64,000 nt of DNA from Pseudomonas kuykendallii (GTDB lineage Bacteria; Pseudomonadota; Gammaproteobacteria; Pseudomonadales; Pseudomonadaceae). Location of the stretch: NCBI RefSeq assembly GCF_900106975.1, contig NZ_FNNU01000002.1:620001-684000 (forward strand), in the 5' to 3' direction. Position numbers and translations under genes: made by a program. Below the pieces are notes generated by a model. The model was not told the origin of the DNA and searched no databases. It saw only the letters and a program-made list of their open reading frames with translations. Below are positions 62,431 to 64,000 of this stretch, one piece after another. The first letter of the stretch is position 1. Every line of letters starts with the position of its first letter.

Positions 62431-62592
62431 CTATTTCTGCAGTAATCGGCATAATTCCGCGGCTTTCTCGACGGGGATGCCTAGCTCGTTGGGATTGAAG
62501 GTGGGGATGCCTAGCCCGCCGAACCCTTTGCCGTAGCGGACGCGCTGACCCGAGCCCCCGATAGCGTCTGTTTCCGGCCGACCCTGACCTTG
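62431..62592 (-). pseudogene. Start-less coding remnant next to the rplM promoter
   Basis: A minus-strand frame of 53 codons plus stop (TAG at 62431-62433) with no ATG, GTG or TTG between it and the upstream in-frame TGA. It reads RYGKGFGGLGIPTFN, then NELGIPVEKAAELCRLLQK, which looks like a real protein C-terminus with an internal LGIP repeat. It directly abuts the rplM promoter. I cannot assign a family. It could be the tail of a lost gene; chance is not excluded. Confidence 0.4.
62473..62518 (+). repeat. 16-base direct repeat, period 30
   Basis: GGGGATGCCTAGCTCG (62473-62488) and GGGGATGCCTAGCCCG (62503-62518), 15 of 16 identical. On the minus strand it encodes the repeated LGIP of the remnant. 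Confidence 0.7.
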
Positions 62593-62618
62593 TCAGGGCA
62601 AGCACTATTAAGTAAGAT
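62590..62618 (+). promoter_or_regulatory. Promoter of rplM-rpsI
   Basis: TTGTCA (62590-62595), a 17-base spacer and TAAGAT (62613-62618). Expected start near 62625, about 35 bases before rplM. Confidence 0.75.
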
Positions 62619-62632
62619 TCGCCGTCTATTTT

Positions 62633-62648
62633 TCAGGGCGGCCCCTGA
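62633..62648 (+). promoter_or_regulatory. Leader hairpin before rplM
   Basis: TCAGGG-CGGC-CCCTGA, ending 11 bases before the rplM ATG in the short leader. A hairpin so close to the start could affect initiation, and L13 is known to autoregulate its operon in E. coli; the role here is inferred. Confidence 0.45.
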
Positions 62649-62659
62649 GGCTATAACGA

Positions 62660-63088
62660 ATGAAGACTTTTACTGCGAAACCGGAAACCGTTAAGCGCGA
62701 CTGGTACGTCGTCGACGCTGCCGGCCAGACCCTGGGTCGTCTGGCCACCGAAATTGCCAGCCGCCTGCGTGGCAAGCACAAGCCCGAATACACTCCGCAC
62801 GTTGATACCGGCGACTACATCGTCGTGATCAATGCCGAGCAGGTTCGTGTTACCGGTGCCAAAACCACCGACAAAATGTACTACTCGCACTCCGGTTTCC
62901 CGGGTGGCATCAAGTCGATCAACTTCGAGAAGCTGATCGCCAAAGCCCCTGAGCGTGTGATCGAGACCGCGGTCAAAGGCATGCTGCCGAAGAACCCGCT
63001 GGGTCGCGACATGTATCGCAAGCTGAAGGTGTACAAGGGTGCCGCTCACCCGCACACCGCTCAGCAGCCTCAAGAACTGAAGTTTTAA
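62660..63088 (+). CDS. rplM: 50S ribosomal protein L13
   Basis: Assembly-initiator protein of the large subunit, 142 residues, full length. Begins [15 protein letters not shown]. The family signature is [20 protein letters not shown]. The rplM-rpsI pair is universal. Confidence 0.99.
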   Translation: MKTFTAKPETVKRDWYVVDAAGQTLGRLATEIASRLRGKHKPEYTPHVDTGDYIVVINAEQVRVTGAKTTDKMYYSHSGFPGGIKSINFEKLIAKAPERVIETAVKGMLPKNPLGRDMYRKLKVYKGAAHPHTAQQPQELKF

Positions 63089-63102
63089 CGGGATAGCTCA
63101 TT

Positions 63103-63495
63103 ATGTCGGCGACTCAAAATTACGGCACTGGCCGTCGTAAGACCGCTACCGCTCGCGTCTTCCTGCGTCCGGGTACTGGCAACATCTCTATCAACAACCG
63201 CAGCCTGGACCAGTTCTTCGGTCGCGAAACCGCCCGCATGGTGGTTCGTCAGCCGCTGGAACTGACCGAGACCGTCGAGAAGTTCGACATCTACGTCACC
63301 GTTCTCGGTGGTGGTGTCAGCGGTCAGGCCGGCGCGATTCGCCACGGCATCACCCGTGCGCTGATGGACTACGACGAGTCCCTTCGTCCTGCCCTGCGCA
63401 AAGCTGGCTTCGTTACTCGCGATGCCCGTGAAGTCGAACGTAAGAAGGTCGGTCTGCGTAAAGCGCGTAAGCGTCCGCAGTACTCCAAGCGTTAA
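63103..63495 (+). CDS. rpsI: 30S ribosomal protein S9
   Basis: Small-subunit head protein, 130 residues. The S9 signature [19 protein letters not shown] is present, and the protein ends in the basic tail [12 protein letters not shown] that reaches the P-site tRNA. 14 bases after rplM. Confidence 0.99.
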   Translation: MSATQNYGTGRRKTATARVFLRPGTGNISINNRSLDQFFGRETARMVVRQPLELTETVEKFDIYVTVLGGGVSGQAGAIRHGITRALMDYDESLRPALRKAGFVTRDAREVERKKVGLRKARKRPQYSKR

Positions 63496-63507
63496 TTCGC
63501 TGGACCT

Positions 63508-63547
63508 CAAAAAACGCCCATCTCCTTGCGGATCTGGGCGTTTTTTT
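63508..63547 (+). terminator. Terminator of rplM-rpsI
   Basis: AAAAAACGCCCA ... TGGGCGTTTTTTT; a strong stem and a seven-T run, 12 bases after rpsI. Confidence 0.92.
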
Positions 63548-63637
63548 ATGCGCGATCGCTTTTGGTGTGACAACTTGACGCATCGTTGGAGTCCCCGTCG
63601 CACAAGGCGTTCAGCTGATTTGGGTCAGGTAATTACC

Positions 63638-63666
63638 TTGTCAGAAAAGGGGCTTTTCTTTACCAT
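63638..63666 (+). promoter_or_regulatory. Putative promoter of petA
   Basis: TTGTCA (63638-63643), a 17-base spacer and TACCAT (63661-63666). The -35 is identical to that of rplM. Leader of about 75 bases. Confidence 0.5.
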
Positions 63667-63747
63667 CTGGCAACTTTTTGCGCGACCCGAAATTTACCTA
63701 GTAGATGCCTGAACCAACAGGCCACAAAGCTGATGGGAGACGACTTA

Positions 63748-64000
63748 ATGAGCAATGACGGCGTGAATGCTGGCCGGCGTCGCTTCCTCGTAGCAGCCAC
63801 CTCCGTGGTGGGTGCTGCAGGAGCGGCGGGTGCCGCGGTCCCGTTTGTGGGATCGTGGTTCCCAAGCGCCAAGGCCAAGGCCGCAGGCGCACCGGTGAAG
63901 GTGAACATCAGCAAGATCGAGCCGGGTCAGCAAATGATTGCTGAGTGGCGCGGCCAGCCGGTGTTCATCGTTCGCCGCACCGAGGAGATTCTGAAGAATC
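63748..64000 (+). CDS. petA: Ubiquinol-cytochrome c reductase iron-sulfur subunit, 3' partial
   Basis: Rieske subunit of the bc1 complex, cut by the end of the window after 84 codons. ATG at 63748 with GGGAG nine bases upstream. The N-terminus has a twin-arginine signal-anchor, GRRRFLVAATSVVGAAGAAG, followed by the membrane helix up to FVGSWFP. VKVNISKIEPGQQMIAEW and GQPVFIVRRTEE then match the start of the Rieske domain. The 2Fe-2S ligands lie beyond the window. petB and petC would be expected downstream. Confidence 0.95.
   Translation, partial: MSNDGVNAGRRRFLVAATSVVGAAGAAGAAVPFVGSWFPSAKAKAAGAPVKVNISKIEPGQQMIAEWRGQPVFIVRRTEEILKN

Overview
This window is a piece of a high-GC Pseudomonas chromosome. 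The gene order (piuA-piuB, dpp, roxSR, gatCAB, mreBCD-maf-rng-yhdP, tldD/pmbA, ptsO-rapZ-ptsN-hpf-rpoN-lptBAC-kdsCD, mla, murA-hisGD-hisC-algW, cysD-cysNC, trpS-zapE, rplM-rpsI-petA) follows the P. aeruginosa PAO1 map from about PA4514 down to PA4431 as I remember it, with several local losses and replacements. That points to a relative of P. aeruginosa rather than P. aeruginosa itself. I cannot fix the species from sequence alone.

Layout. 1-5004: iron uptake, with a TonB-dependent siderophore receptor (5' end cut off) and a large membrane flavoreductase. 5108-11183 (minus): a di/oligopeptide ABC importer, dppABCDF, with junctions filled by GTAG-headed hairpin repeats. 11313-14127: a periplasmic SIMPL protein, then the divergent RoxSR redox two-component system. 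14267-16020: an AEC permease, a PcaC-like protein and an RlpA-like lipoprotein. 16165-19491 (minus): the GatCAB amidotransferase. 19753-28400: mreBCD, maf, rng and yhdP (cell shape, envelope and RNA turnover). 28447-33803: a nitrilase-family hydrolase, tldD, darP, pmbA and a J-domain gene. 33930-34408: a decayed ZIP metal transporter. 34424-41473 (minus): the nitrogen PTS, rapZ, hpf, rpoN, lptBAC and kdsCD block. 41705-44748: the Mla lipid-transport operon. 44856-49864: ibaG, murA, hisG, hisD and hisC. 49930-55741: algW, a Nif3-like gene, cysD, cysNC and zapG. 55971-62393: an alpha/beta hydrolase, trpS, zapE, an AraC-type regulator, an acyl-CoA dehydrogenase and endonuclease V. 62660-64000: rplM, rpsI and the start of petA (cut by the window end).

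How the genes work together. Much of the window serves the envelope: LPS precursor synthesis and export (KdsD, KdsC, LptA, LptB, LptC), lipid trafficking (Mla, YhdP), peptidoglycan (MurA), shape and division (MreBCD, ZapE, ZapG) and envelope stress proteolysis (AlgW). A second theme is nitrogen and global control (RpoN, PtsN, PtsO, RapZ). The rest is core translation and biosynthesis.

No clear undescribed system, prophage, CRISPR array, insertion sequence or RNA gene is visible. The unusual signals are between genes. There are GTAG-headed REP-like hairpins in two opposite pairings, including a three-unit array inside the dpp operon. A second hairpin family sits inside gatCAB. The divergent gat and mre promoters appear to overlap at their -35 hexamers. 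There is a multiply frameshifted ZIP transporter where PAO1 carries an iron-regulated operon, and a start-less coding remnant against the rplM promoter.
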